64,000 bases of DNA, from the NCBI RefSeq assembly GCF_021295315.1, contig NZ_JAIMJA010000002.1, positions 1-64,000 of the forward strand, read 5' to 3'. Position numbers and translations under genes: made by a program. This DNA comes from Motilimonas cestriensis (GTDB lineage Bacteria > Pseudomonadota > Gammaproteobacteria > Enterobacterales > CBDFNC01). Within the stretch, counting starts at the first letter, position 1. The number at the start of each line of letters is the position of its first letter. This document shows, one piece after another, positions 18,271 through 26,609 of the stretch. The notes under the pieces were generated by a model that worked only from the letters and a program-made list of their open reading frames with translations, made no database searches and was not told where the DNA came from.

Positions 18271-18320
18271 TTGTTACACTTCAAAAACTTACTAGTTACA
18301 ATGTAACAAAAAGTAACAAT
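18271..18320. promoter_or_regulatory. GTTAC-rich inverted repeats upstream of ptsG (possible operator)
   Basis: The palindrome GTTAC-AAT-GTAAC (18295-18307) is flanked by TTGTTAC near 18271 and AAGTAACAA near 18311-18319, giving four GTTAC half-sites within about 50 bases in the ptsG upstream region. No regulator can be named. Confidence 0.35.
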
Positions 18321-18460
18321 TAAAAATATTTAAAAACAGATAGTTAGGCGAATCAGAGCAATAAAATAAGAAACTAAGTTACCAAGCAGGAACACAGGTC
18401 ACCAACAGTAACGCTTATTTAGGTCAAAAACACTGTTTTGAACCGAAATAAGCGTCGATA

Positions 18461-19279
18461 TCACAACGAATAACTGTCAATGCCACAGGTTTTTAGCACA
18501 CGGTCAAAATCAGCCGGTAACGGGGCGTTAATTAAAATGGATTGCTGCGTTATCGGGTGCGTAAATGCTAACTGCGCAGCATGTAGCAATAAACGGTGGT
18601 TATCGAGATGTTGCTTAGAGAACGCATTCTGCTTGCCATCGCCATGGCTGGTATCGCCAATGATGGGGTGGCGTAAATGGGCTAGGTGTCGTCTTAATTG
18701 GTGTTTACGCCCTGTTTTTGGGGTAAGTTGCATCAAACTAAAACGCGCACTGGCATAGCGGCCCACCGGTAAAGGTAATTCAACTTGCTGCAAACATTGA
18801 TATTGTGTCACCGCTTCTTTGAACTTGGCCTCTTGACTCGCATGCTTATCGGCAATTTTGTCTAGCTCTTCTTTTAATGGGTAATCAAGCTCACCATCAC
18901 CACACCAACCGCGCACTAAGGCGTAATACATTTTTGTTGGCGCGCGCTCGGCAAATTGCTCACTCATTAGTCTGGCAACCTCTGAGCTTAGCGCAAATAA
19001 CAATACGCCAGAGGTAGGACGATCAAGGCGGTGAATAGGGTAAACATATTGGCCAAGTTGATTGCGTAACATTTGCATGGCAAATTGAGTGGCGCCTTTA
19101 TCTAACCAACTGCGATGCACCAATAAGCCTGAGGGTTTATTGATAGCGACTAAATATTCGTCTTGATAAACAATATCCAGTAATGGTGTTGGTTCACCTT
19201 GAGTCACTTGATGTTGCTCTTGCGCGCCCAATGATACGGGCTCATCTTGAGTCACTTGATTTAGATCTTGCTCGCTCAT
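18461..19279 (-). CDS. truC: tRNA pseudouridine(65) synthase TruC
   Basis: Makes pseudouridine at tRNA position 65. 272 residues, RluA superfamily: the catalytic Asp lies in YPIHRLDRPTSGVLLFAL (about residue 85), with AINKPSGLLVHRSWLDKG upstream and PKTGRKHQLRRHLAHLRHPI later. An extra N-terminus of about 30 residues contains two copies of a QVTQ(D/G)EP segment, absent from E. coli TruC, and no Met lies within it. AAGGAG precedes ATG 19279, so the extension is probably translated. The start overlaps the yqcC stop by four bases (ATGA), giving the conserved yqcC-truC pair. Confidence 0.92.
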   Translation of the reverse strand: MSEQDLNQVTQDEPVSLGAQEQHQVTQGEPTPLLDIVYQDEYLVAINKPSGLLVHRSWLDKGATQFAMQMLRNQLGQYVYPIHRLDRPTSGVLLFALSSEVARLMSEQFAERAPTKMYYALVRGWCGDGELDYPLKEELDKIADKHASQEAKFKEAVTQYQCLQQVELPLPVGRYASARFSLMQLTPKTGRKHQLRRHLAHLRHPIIGDTSHGDGKQNAFSKQHLDNHRLLLHAAQLAFTHPITQQSILINAPLPADFDRVLKTCGIDSYSL

Positions 19280-19608
19280 GACTGGGCTCCTTGGGTTAAT
19301 AATGTATCAATTTTGGCTATGATCCGGATAACGTCAGCGGTTGGCTTAGCTTCTGCTTTAAATGCTTCCTCTGCCATTGGCAGTACTTCAATCTTACTTG
19401 GCAGCGGCATTTGTTGCTCTGCCATCAAGGACAATTTGGGGTGAAACACAAACTGTAACCATTGCGCAAAGGTTAAGGTATCTACACAAAATGGGGCTTG
19501 GCTAGAGAGCGCTTCATCACTTGGAATATCGGCCTGCCACAGTTGGGCTTGCTGCATCGATTGCTTAAGTTGCGCCAATAAGGTTAACAAAGATAAGGCT
19601 TGACTCAT
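19276..19608 (-). CDS. yqcC: YqcC family protein (DUF446)
   Basis: 110-residue soluble protein of the DUF446 family, a helical fold of unknown function usually encoded next to truC. Motifs: QADIPSDEALSSQAPFCVDTLTFAQWLQFVFHP is the conserved centre (residues about 23-55). AAGGACATC precedes the ATG. It overlaps truC by four bases, indicating coupled translation and hinting at a role tied to tRNA pseudouridylation, although none is proven. Confidence 0.88.
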   Translation of the reverse strand: MSQALSLLTLLAQLKQSMQQAQLWQADIPSDEALSSQAPFCVDTLTFAQWLQFVFHPKLSLMAEQQMPLPSKIEVLPMAEEAFKAEAKPTADVIRIIAKIDTLLTQGAQS

Positions 19609-19721
19609 GATGTCCTTGGATTATCCGTGGTAAATTTGCCGAGAATATACCATCTGCAACGCTTAGGCCCTATAATCCATAGCCAATTTATTTGCTCACT
19701 TGATGTTTGGTTGTACTGATT

Positions 19722-20744
19722 ATGAATATTCACTCACTTACTGATTTTCTCGATAAAGCCCAATGCCAATTTAGAATTTATGATCTCGGCAGAAAAGTAA
19801 CAAAAATCAGTGCCAGTGATTTCAAAAAAGTAGAGTTGAACCAAGTTCCCTACCCTTACCCATTGCAACAACATGCGTGGGTTGCCGTGGTATTTTGGCA
19901 GGTGAATAACCCACAGCATTATATTTGGTTTTTGAAACTGCCTTTAGACGAGCGCGGCTTGCTGCTAGCCGGCCCACAAACGCACTTTATTCAACTTGTC
20001 GTTGAAGCCCTTGGCGCCAGCTTAGAAAAACAACCAGACGAGAAACAACAAGAGCGCCTTGCCAACAATCCCTACACCTTCAAGCCTGCTGAGCATAAAA
20101 CCGCGGTATTTCATGCCAAGCTAAATCTTGATCTGGCTCGCCCTGCTTCTCGTTATTATGAGCAGGCTCACGCCTATTTTAGTGGTCAACTTGATTGGCA
20201 ACAATGGCAACAGTTAGGCATGCAAGGCATCGCGGATGTTGCCGTACGTTTAAAGCAAGATAGTAATGAAGCGCATGTTAGTGAGGCATTAGCCAAACTG
20301 CCAGATACACCTTTGTGTATTTTACTTGAGGCATTAGAGCACCAAGTTATAAGCACTCAACTTACTGAAAAGTTAGTCGAGTTTGCTCATCGCCAGCTCG
20401 CCGAAAAACCACAATTAGCCACTTTGGCACTGCGCGCCATTTCATCAAGTAAGGCGAAAGGATTGCGTCAAGCACTGCTTAAGCAACAATTAGCTTCAAA
20501 CTTAGGACAAGACCCGCAATGGTTTATCGCGGTTGCGGCTCGCTGTTGGCAAGATTTAGCCGAGCCCGATTTTTTGGCACAATACCTTGAGCAGCTAGCC
20601 CCTATCGACGATGGCCAATTGTTTGTACAATTGTTTGCCGACTTAGTCGCACAACCTGAATTGCGCCATTTGTTGTTAGGAAAAATTCGTGAGCCAGAGC
20701 GTAGCCCTGCACTCAACCGCGCCATTGGGCTTTTATTTGGCTAA
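19722..20744 (+). CDS. DUF3549 family protein
   Basis: 340-residue soluble protein matching the DUF3549 pattern: MNIHSLTDFLDKAQCQFRIY at the start, then YDLGRKV, PYPYPLQQHAWVAVVFW and a helical C-terminus that looks like repeated short helices. Function is unknown. The frame opens at TTG 19707, but ATG 19722 gives the family N-terminus. No clear ribosome-binding site is visible. It leads a plus-strand run of five small conserved genes (DUF3549, DUF3301, DUF2789, unknown, DUF2310). Confidence 0.82.
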   Translation: MNIHSLTDFLDKAQCQFRIYDLGRKVTKISASDFKKVELNQVPYPYPLQQHAWVAVVFWQVNNPQHYIWFLKLPLDERGLLLAGPQTHFIQLVVEALGASLEKQPDEKQQERLANNPYTFKPAEHKTAVFHAKLNLDLARPASRYYEQAHAYFSGQLDWQQWQQLGMQGIADVAVRLKQDSNEAHVSEALAKLPDTPLCILLEALEHQVISTQLTEKLVEFAHRQLAEKPQLATLALRAISSSKAKGLRQALLKQQLASNLGQDPQWFIAVAARCWQDLAEPDFLAQYLEQLAPIDDGQLFVQLFADLVAQPELRHLLLGKIREPERSPALNRAIGLLFG

Positions 20745-20784
20745 GCCACGGCTGCTCCGTGGAATAATATTTTGGAAATAATGG

Positions 20785-21078
20785 ATGTCTGATTTATTTT
20801 GGCTTTTTACTATTTTTGCCATTTGTATTTGGTTTTGGCAGCAACGTAAACAAAATGAACGTGCTCAAGAACTGATTGAACAGCGCTGCCAGCAACTGGA
20901 CTTACAACTGGTGTCGGTCGCGCGTGATAATATTTGTTTTAAACTGGGTGAGCACTTTTTGGAACAAACTTTTGTATTTGAATTTAGCAGTGACAGTGAA
21001 AACTGCTATCAAGGTTACTTACGTTTAACTGGCCAGCATAAATATCATTTTGATATCCCGCCATACCGCATGATTTAG
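20785..21078 (+). CDS. DUF3301 family small membrane-anchored protein
   Basis: 97 residues. An N-terminal membrane helix (about 2-19, rich in Phe and Trp) is followed by a basic turn (QQRKQNER) and a cytoplasmic domain with LVSVARDNI and a HKYHFDIPPYRMI C-terminus. This matches DUF3301 proteins, whose role is unknown. It lies 40 bases after the DUF3549 gene, and the two are often neighbours in related genomes as I recall them. GGAAATA precedes ATG 20785. Confidence 0.85.
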   Translation: MSDLFWLFTIFAICIWFWQQRKQNERAQELIEQRCQQLDLQLVSVARDNICFKLGEHFLEQTFVFEFSSDSENCYQGYLRLTGQHKYHFDIPPYRMI

Positions 21079-21190
21079 GTCGCGTTTAAAGGTTCATCTT
21101 CACCCTTGTTATCTTGTGACAAGGGCAAAGAGGCAAAGCCATTCAGCCGGACTATACTTGGAACAAATGAGCCGCAGTATGGAGGTCCCT

Positions 21191-21421
21191 ATGGACTACT
21201 CAGCGCACAACGTTTCAAGCCTATTTGCCCAATTAGGCTTAAAAAATGACGAAGTAAGTATTCAACGTTTTACCCACCAGCATAAGCTAGATAATATGAC
21301 CTTACTGGCTGACGCGCCTTTTTGGAATAAAACCCAAGCTGAGTTTTTACGCGAGCAAATTTGGCAAGATTCAGATTGGGCGGAAGTAATCGATCAATTA
21401 GATTTAATGTTAAGACGGTGA
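21191..21421 (+). CDS. DUF2789 family protein
   Basis: 76-residue acidic protein with the DUF2789 signature: SSLFAQLGLKND near the start, LADAPFWNKTQAEFLREQI in the middle and DWAEVIDQLD at the end. The frame is open from 21116, but GGAGG at 21182-21186 sits five bases before ATG 21191, so I use that start; 21179 is another possible ATG. Function is unknown. Confidence 0.82.
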   Translation: MDYSAHNVSSLFAQLGLKNDEVSIQRFTHQHKLDNMTLLADAPFWNKTQAEFLREQIWQDSDWAEVIDQLDLMLRR

Positions 21422-21466
21422 AAATATCGTACAATACGGTCTTTCTTTCGAGCTGTAGAACCCATC

Positions 21467-21769
21467 ATGGAAGACGCTATAAGAGCCGCCCAGCAAATCG
21501 CTCAAGCGGGTAAAACCCCCAGCGTAGGATTAATTAAAGCCAAACTACCGAAAGGCTATCCTTTACCTAAAATTATTGGTGCCTTAAAAGTTTGGCAAGA
21601 CCATCCTGAAATCACTGATTCATCGCCCAATAAACCCGTCACATTGGCAGCGGTTGAAGATGACTTAGATAAGCGTATTCAACAGCACATCGCAACGGCA
21701 GTGGCATTGCTCAATCAAGACATCGCCGAACTGCGCCATGAAATAGAAAAACTAAAGCAAAACTCATAA
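21467..21769 (+). CDS. Hypothetical protein with C-terminal coiled coil
   Basis: 100 residues. The first half (AIRAAQQIAQAGKTPSVGLI and a Lys/Pro-rich KLPKGYPLPKIIGALKVW) looks like a small helix-turn-helix-type module, as in KfrA-like DNA-binding N-termini. The second half (about 68-98) is a heptad-patterned coiled coil. The gap to the DUF2310 gene is two bases, so the pair is surely cotranscribed. I do not recognise a named family, and DNA binding is only a guess from the pattern. Confidence 0.7.
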   Translation: MEDAIRAAQQIAQAGKTPSVGLIKAKLPKGYPLPKIIGALKVWQDHPEITDSSPNKPVTLAAVEDDLDKRIQQHIATAVALLNQDIAELRHEIEKLKQNS

Positions 21770-21771
21770 CC

Positions 21772-22542
21772 ATGTATATCAATGACGTTATTTTCGAGTG
21801 CTATCAAGACACGACTTTTGATCAAGTTGAACGCAGTATTAACCAATATTTAGATGCATTGCGCTATCAAGGTCAGATCCTTGGTCGTGAATTTCCTATT
21901 GCGATTAAAGACGGCTACTTTCAACTGCGCTTGGTAACACCAGAGCCAAATAGCTTACACGGCTCTTTTTTAAGCCCGCAAGGCAAAAAAGCCATTGAAG
22001 GCTTAAAACAAGCAGGCTTATTAAGTCCCAAAATAAAGCTCGTTGGTGAAGACCTTAACTCTCAGGCTAGTGCTGATACTCAACCACCTTGGCAAATTCT
22101 GTATACCACCTATGTGCATACTTGTTCACCCTTACGCAGTGGTTTAGATTTATCCCCCATTCCGCTCTATCAGATCCCAACCATTGCTAATGGCAGCCAA
22201 AAACAGGCCATAAAATGGCAAGAAGATTGGGAAGCTTGCGATCAATTACAAATGAATGGCTCAATTTTGGAGCATGGCGCGCTACATGAAATAAGTAGCA
22301 CCGATTCTCAGTTATTTCGTCGTGGTTATGACTTGGCTAAGCGAATTGAATACTTAACTAAAGTGCCGACTTATTATTATTTATATCGTGTCGGGGGCGG
22401 CAGTTTAGCTCAAGAGCAAGCACGTACCTGTCCGCGTTGCCAGCAAGACTGGCGTTTGCCTGAACCAGAGCTAGATATCTTTGATTTTAAGTGTGAGCCT
22501 TGCCGTTTAGTCTCTAATTTATCGTGGGACTTTAAAAAGTAA
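21772..22542 (+). CDS. DUF2310 family zinc-ribbon protein
   Basis: 256 residues. The C-terminus has a four-cysteine zinc ribbon, CPRCQQDW...FKCEPCRLVSN, and upstream FRRGYDLAKRIEYLTKVPTYYYLYR, both features of DUF2310, annotated as possible nucleic-acid-binding proteins. The N-terminal half (FDQVERSINQYLDALRYQGQ) is a separate globular region. It is the last gene of the plus-strand run and is followed by a perfect palindrome before the convergent syd gene. Confidence 0.83.
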   Translation: MYINDVIFECYQDTTFDQVERSINQYLDALRYQGQILGREFPIAIKDGYFQLRLVTPEPNSLHGSFLSPQGKKAIEGLKQAGLLSPKIKLVGEDLNSQASADTQPPWQILYTTYVHTCSPLRSGLDLSPIPLYQIPTIANGSQKQAIKWQEDWEACDQLQMNGSILEHGALHEISSTDSQLFRRGYDLAKRIEYLTKVPTYYYLYRVGGGSLAQEQARTCPRCQQDWRLPEPELDIFDFKCEPCRLVSNLSWDFKK

Positions 22543-22547
22543 TGCCT

Positions 22548-22572
22548 ATGCAGCGGTGCACTACCGCTGCAT
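22548..22572. repeat. Perfect stem-loop between the convergent DUF2310 gene and syd
   Basis: ATGCAGCGGT / ACCGCTGCAT, a ten-base perfect inverted repeat with a five-base loop. No T-run follows on either strand, so it is not a textbook terminator, though it could protect both 3' ends. Confidence 0.55.
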
Positions 22573-22579
22573 GTTCTCA

Positions 22580-23143
22580 TTATTGCGCGGGAGATAACTG
22601 TGATAAAAACTCAGGTAAATTGGCCGCTAGAGTGCGAATTTTACCTTTACCCAACTGCTCCAAAATAACTTCACCGGTTTCATTCACCACTGAAATAATC
22701 TGCATTTCATCTTCACAACTGGCAATGAAAATGGTGTCTGGCTGCTTAATCCGGCGTTGCATTAATACATGCGCAATAATATTTTCTTGTAGCCGCTCAA
22801 AATCATCTTGGTTCCAAGCTTGGATTAACTCAAGTGGATACTTGTTAACCTCAGCAGAGGTGAAGGTACAAGGGATGCTATCAGCAAACCACTGACAATA
22901 AAAAGCGCTGATATCGGGGTGGATCTGGCATTCCAAAGCCGCTGCGATATTGTCAAAGTTGACATTACTCGGATTTGGCTCTGGTTGCCAAGTGATGATG
23001 CCATCAATCGCACCGCTGCGCTGACATGGCGAAGGCCACTGTTCGTCAAATTCAACTTCAGGCCATTGATTTTGCTCTGCCCAGTAGGCCTGACAACGCT
23101 GTAAAAAGTCGGATAATTCTACAAGAGAGGGAGATTGTGCCAC
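22580..23143 (-). CDS. syd: SecY-interacting protein Syd
   Basis: 187-residue cytoplasmic protein that binds SecY and can interfere with abnormal translocons in E. coli. Family features include WPSPCQ near residue 32, ISAFYCQWFADSIPCTF in the middle, WNQDDFERLQENIIAHVLMQRR and a C-terminal phrase containing MQIISVVNETGEV. Length agrees with E. coli Syd (181). It is divergent from queF with a 57-base spacer; syd next to queF is a common arrangement. Confidence 0.92.
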   Translation of the reverse strand: MAQSPSLVELSDFLQRCQAYWAEQNQWPEVEFDEQWPSPCQRSGAIDGIITWQPEPNPSNVNFDNIAAALECQIHPDISAFYCQWFADSIPCTFTSAEVNKYPLELIQAWNQDDFERLQENIIAHVLMQRRIKQPDTIFIASCEDEMQIISVVNETGEVILEQLGKGKIRTLAANLPEFLSQLSPAQ

Positions 23144-23200
23144 TGCTTTATTGCCTATTTTCAGTTAGAATGAGGCCATTGTAACTATTATCGTCAAACA

Positions 23201-24055
23201 ATGAAAAAATCATCTCGCTACGAAAACGCATCGATACTCGATACCTTATCGCTGGGTCAAGATACCCAATATGACTCAGACTACAACCCTTCCCTGCTGC
23301 AAGCCGTGCCGCGTTCACTTAATCGTGATGACTTACAGCTACAGGCGCAGAATTTACCCTTTCAAGGGTTTGACCTATGGGGGTTATATGAATTGTCTTG
23401 GCTTAATAGCAAAGGAAAACCGGTAGTCGCTACGGCACACTGTAAAGTCGATGCAAAGAGCGAAAACTTGATTGAGTCAAAATCGTTTAAGCTTTATCTC
23501 AACAGCCTAAACCAGCACAAGTTCGATTCTAATGACGCGGTACTAGCCACCCTCACTCGCGACTTGTCAGCCTGTGCTCAAGGTCAGGTTGAAGTTACGC
23601 TATACACAGATCTTGACCAAAATTACGAAGTACTTGGCAGTTTTGATGGTACCCTGATTGATGAACTCGACATTGAAGTCAGTGACTTTGAATTTAACCC
23701 TGATTATTTAAACCACAGCACATCCGAGCAACAAGTAAACGAAACCTTATATAGCCACCTGCTAAAGTCTAACTGCCTCGTCACCAACCAACCCGACTGG
23801 GGTAGTGTCTTGATCAAATATCAAGGACCGAAAATAAACCAAGAGCAACTGCTACGTTATTTAATATCATTTCGCCAACATAATGAGTTTCATGAACAAT
23901 GTGTTGAGCGTATTTTTCAAGACATCAATCATTACTGCAAACCAACAAAACTTACTGTTTTTGCTCGATATACACGCCGAGGTGGGCTAGATATTAACCC
24001 GTTTCGTAGTAACTTTGAGAGCGGGATAACAACCCCGAGACTTTTGCGCCAATAG
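23201..24055 (+). CDS. queF: NADPH-dependent 7-cyano-7-deazaguanine reductase (preQ1 synthase)
   Basis: Reduces preQ0 to preQ1 in queuosine biosynthesis. It is the long, bimodular type of QueF (284 residues). [19 protein letters not shown] carries the NADPH/substrate-binding segment near residue 90. [15 protein letters not shown] near residue 190 carries the catalytic Cys. [13 protein letters not shown] near residue 230 contains the substrate-binding Glu. The last residues [10 protein letters not shown] are the conserved end. It stands opposite syd and just upstream of the TPR protein. Confidence 0.95.
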   Translation: MKKSSRYENASILDTLSLGQDTQYDSDYNPSLLQAVPRSLNRDDLQLQAQNLPFQGFDLWGLYELSWLNSKGKPVVATAHCKVDAKSENLIESKSFKLYLNSLNQHKFDSNDAVLATLTRDLSACAQGQVEVTLYTDLDQNYEVLGSFDGTLIDELDIEVSDFEFNPDYLNHSTSEQQVNETLYSHLLKSNCLVTNQPDWGSVLIKYQGPKINQEQLLRYLISFRQHNEFHEQCVERIFQDINHYCKPTKLTVFARYTRRGGLDINPFRSNFESGITTPRLLRQ

Positions 24056-24082
24056 TAGTTTTTTTGCAATGGGGCTGGCGGT

Positions 24083-26392
24083 ATGATGTTTGCTGGCTAC
24101 CATTGTTGGTTTTACCGGAGAGCACACGTAATCTTGCGATCATTTCGAACACTAAGCCGCGTTGCCTTTAGTTTTCTATTGATTCTAGTCAGCTGGGTCA
24201 CGCCAGCCTACGGCTATGATGACATCACAGCAATGGAGCTGAATGATGAGCTTTCGGCTGCCAATGAGTTAAGCATAAAAGCGCCATTAAAATGCATTGA
24301 GATGGTTGACGCTTATCTTGGGAAAAACAAATCTCAATTACAACAAACTAAGCAAGGGTTTGTCTTTAACGATAGCTTTTCACTTGCCAGTAACAACAAC
24401 AGCAGCATCGTTAACGCCTTTCAAATCAAGTCTAAATGTTATAAAAAGCTGAAAAATATTGATCAAGCCTTGGTCAATATTGAAATTGCTATTGAGCTTG
24501 CGCAAACTAGTTCGCTGCCTTTTGAGCTCGCTCAAGCAAAATTGAGTTATGGCAGCTTGTTGTTCAATCATACCCAACGTCATGTCGATGCCTTACTTGA
24601 AGTACAACAAGCATCATTACAAGCAGATAGCTCAAGCCACCCTCTAACACATGAATTGCAACTTTCTATTCATCTAGCATTAGCTGACTTTTACACCCAA
24701 AAAGACAAATTTCAACAAGCCAATCAAGAATTAGAAAGTGCAAAGACCATTGCCAACAAACTCGATAAACCTCAGCTCATTGCGTGGTTAAATTATTATT
24801 GGGGTCGCTACTATATTCGAATTTCTCAGCCGCAATTGGCCTTAAGCCACTTTGTTGATGCAAAAAGCATGGCTGAAAATGCTGAGAATTTTCTGCTGAT
24901 TGCCAAAGCAACCTATGAAATCGCCGACATCTACCGACGACAGGGCAATAAATTAGATAAAGCGCTGCATTACGCCAACTTGTCGGCAAACGCATACCAA
25001 GACTTAGGTGACGATCGTGAGTTAGCTTACGCGCAAATTTATATGGCTATATTGCATCGTCAAAACCAAGAGTATTCACTGTCTATGGTGTATTTTTGGA
25101 ATGCTGGCGATTTGTTACAAGGGTTACAAGACTTAACTGGCAGCGCCTTGTGTAATTTTGAAATGGGTAAAACCTTCTTAAAAATGCACAGCGTGGATGA
25201 AGCTCGAAACTATCTTAACTTAGCTCGCTTTCAATACAGTAAGATGGACAACACCAAAATGTTAGCCGATACCTTATTGCTATTGGGACGGCTGAACATT
25301 GAGCAAGGTGAAGCAGGGATAGCCCGGATCCAACTAGAAAAAGTGTTAGCACTAAGCGAGTCACTGTCTTTTTTAGAACAACGTGAACGCGCTTATGAAC
25401 TGCTTGCTGCGGCTTACGAGCTGACCGGACATTACAAAAAAGCCATCGAAAATTTCAAACAGTTTCATGCCCTACAAACCAAAATTAAGCAATTAGAGTT
25501 CACCTTAGAACAAAATAAGTTCAACGAACAATATCAGCTGATCGAACGCACACAGCAAATTACCGTATTGGAACAAGATAATCAGAAGTTAACCAGTAAG
25601 CTTGAAGGCTTTCTGATGGTGTGCGTCGTGATCGCTACCGTTTTATTGGTATTACTTTATCGCTACATTCACAACTGGTTAAAATTAAAACAGCTTAAAG
25701 CCGCCAGCCAAACCTTGATCACGCAGCTCAACCATCACCCACATACCCTGTTACCTTGGTGGTCAAGCCAGCTTAAGAGTGAACAATTTAATAAGCCGAG
25801 AGAAACAACGCTCCCCCAATATTATGCGTTAATATCCATTAACTTCTTAACCGACCTTTATGAGAAATACGGCGCGTTAAAAGCGCAGCGCATCGAAAAA
25901 GAGTTTGGTGTTTATTTACAAACACACCAACCAGACCAAGCTGCTTTTTATCAAATGCGTGATAATCAACTGCTGTTTATTACCCATAAAACCGAAGACA
26001 GTGATGCTGAATCTTTAGCTCAATTTCTCACTGATATTTTGGCTCGCTTTACACATAAATATGACCTTGCCCCCAGTGTAGCAATAGGCATCGTGAATCA
26101 TCCTTTTTTACCCAAAGCGGAAGCGGCCATCGATCATAAACGCGTCAGTGATTTAGCTTGTTTGGCTTTGCTTGGCGCCAAACAAATACAAACACCTGAA
26201 GAAAGCGCTTGGCTAGAGTTGTTCGCCATAGACTGCCCACAAGCCGCGTTTTTTAACGGTGATATTTGGCAATTAGGTCAACAAGCAATTGCAAAAGGTC
26301 TTGTCAAAATCAACTGTAGCGGCGATAAGAGCCAATTGGTGTGGCCAATCATTCAAGCTAGCAATAACATGAAGCTAAAACCGGCTTTTTAA
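24083..26392 (+). CDS. TPR-repeat membrane protein with a degenerate GGDEF-like domain
   Basis: A large protein of 769 residues, or about 752 if TTG 24134 is used. That downstream start gives a tidier signal peptide (about 25 residues, ending near TPAYG), with CCGGAGAG upstream but somewhat far away. After export come five or more tetratricopeptide-like repeats (about 90-470), a coiled coil and one membrane segment (about 511-531). The cytoplasmic C-terminal domain (about 570-720) follows GGDEF order: INFLTDLYEKYGALKAQRIEKEFG, then MRDNQLLFI where RxGGDEF should be, SVAIGIV and LACLALLGAKQI. Catalytic residues are missing, so it probably senses or regulates rather than makes c-di-GMP. An intact diguanylate cyclase gene follows. 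Confidence 0.75.
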   Translation: MMFAGYHCWFYRRAHVILRSFRTLSRVAFSFLLILVSWVTPAYGYDDITAMELNDELSAANELSIKAPLKCIEMVDAYLGKNKSQLQQTKQGFVFNDSFSLASNNNSSIVNAFQIKSKCYKKLKNIDQALVNIEIAIELAQTSSLPFELAQAKLSYGSLLFNHTQRHVDALLEVQQASLQADSSSHPLTHELQLSIHLALADFYTQKDKFQQANQELESAKTIANKLDKPQLIAWLNYYWGRYYIRISQPQLALSHFVDAKSMAENAENFLLIAKATYEIADIYRRQGNKLDKALHYANLSANAYQDLGDDRELAYAQIYMAILHRQNQEYSLSMVYFWNAGDLLQGLQDLTGSALCNFEMGKTFLKMHSVDEARNYLNLARFQYSKMDNTKMLADTLLLLGRLNIEQGEAGIARIQLEKVLALSESLSFLEQRERAYELLAAAYELTGHYKKAIENFKQFHALQTKIKQLEFTLEQNKFNEQYQLIERTQQITVLEQDNQKLTSKLEGFLMVCVVIATVLLVLLYRYIHNWLKLKQLKAASQTLITQLNHHPHTLLPWWSSQLKSEQFNKPRETTLPQYYALISINFLTDLYEKYGALKAQRIEKEFGVYLQTHQPDQAAFYQMRDNQLLFITHKTEDSDAESLAQFLTDILARFTHKYDLAPSVAIGIVNHPFLPKAEAAIDHKRVSDLACLALLGAKQIQTPEESAWLELFAIDCPQAAFFNGDIWQLGQQAIAKGLVKINCSGDKSQLVWPIIQASNNMKLKPAF

Positions 26393-26609
26393 ACTTGCTT
26401 TCACTAGCATAAATGCACAGCTTGACTTGTGTGAACCTACTAACTGATGCAAAATGAAATCAGAAAATGGACTGTAGTATTGACAGGAATTGTCATTGAA
26501 AGCACCAACCCAAAAATGCGTCATTATACGTAGCAGTGGCGTCGAGCCTCTCGATGAGAAATCGCATTCACTGCCAGCACGCAAAAATGCCAACCAATCT
26601 AGGGCCGAC

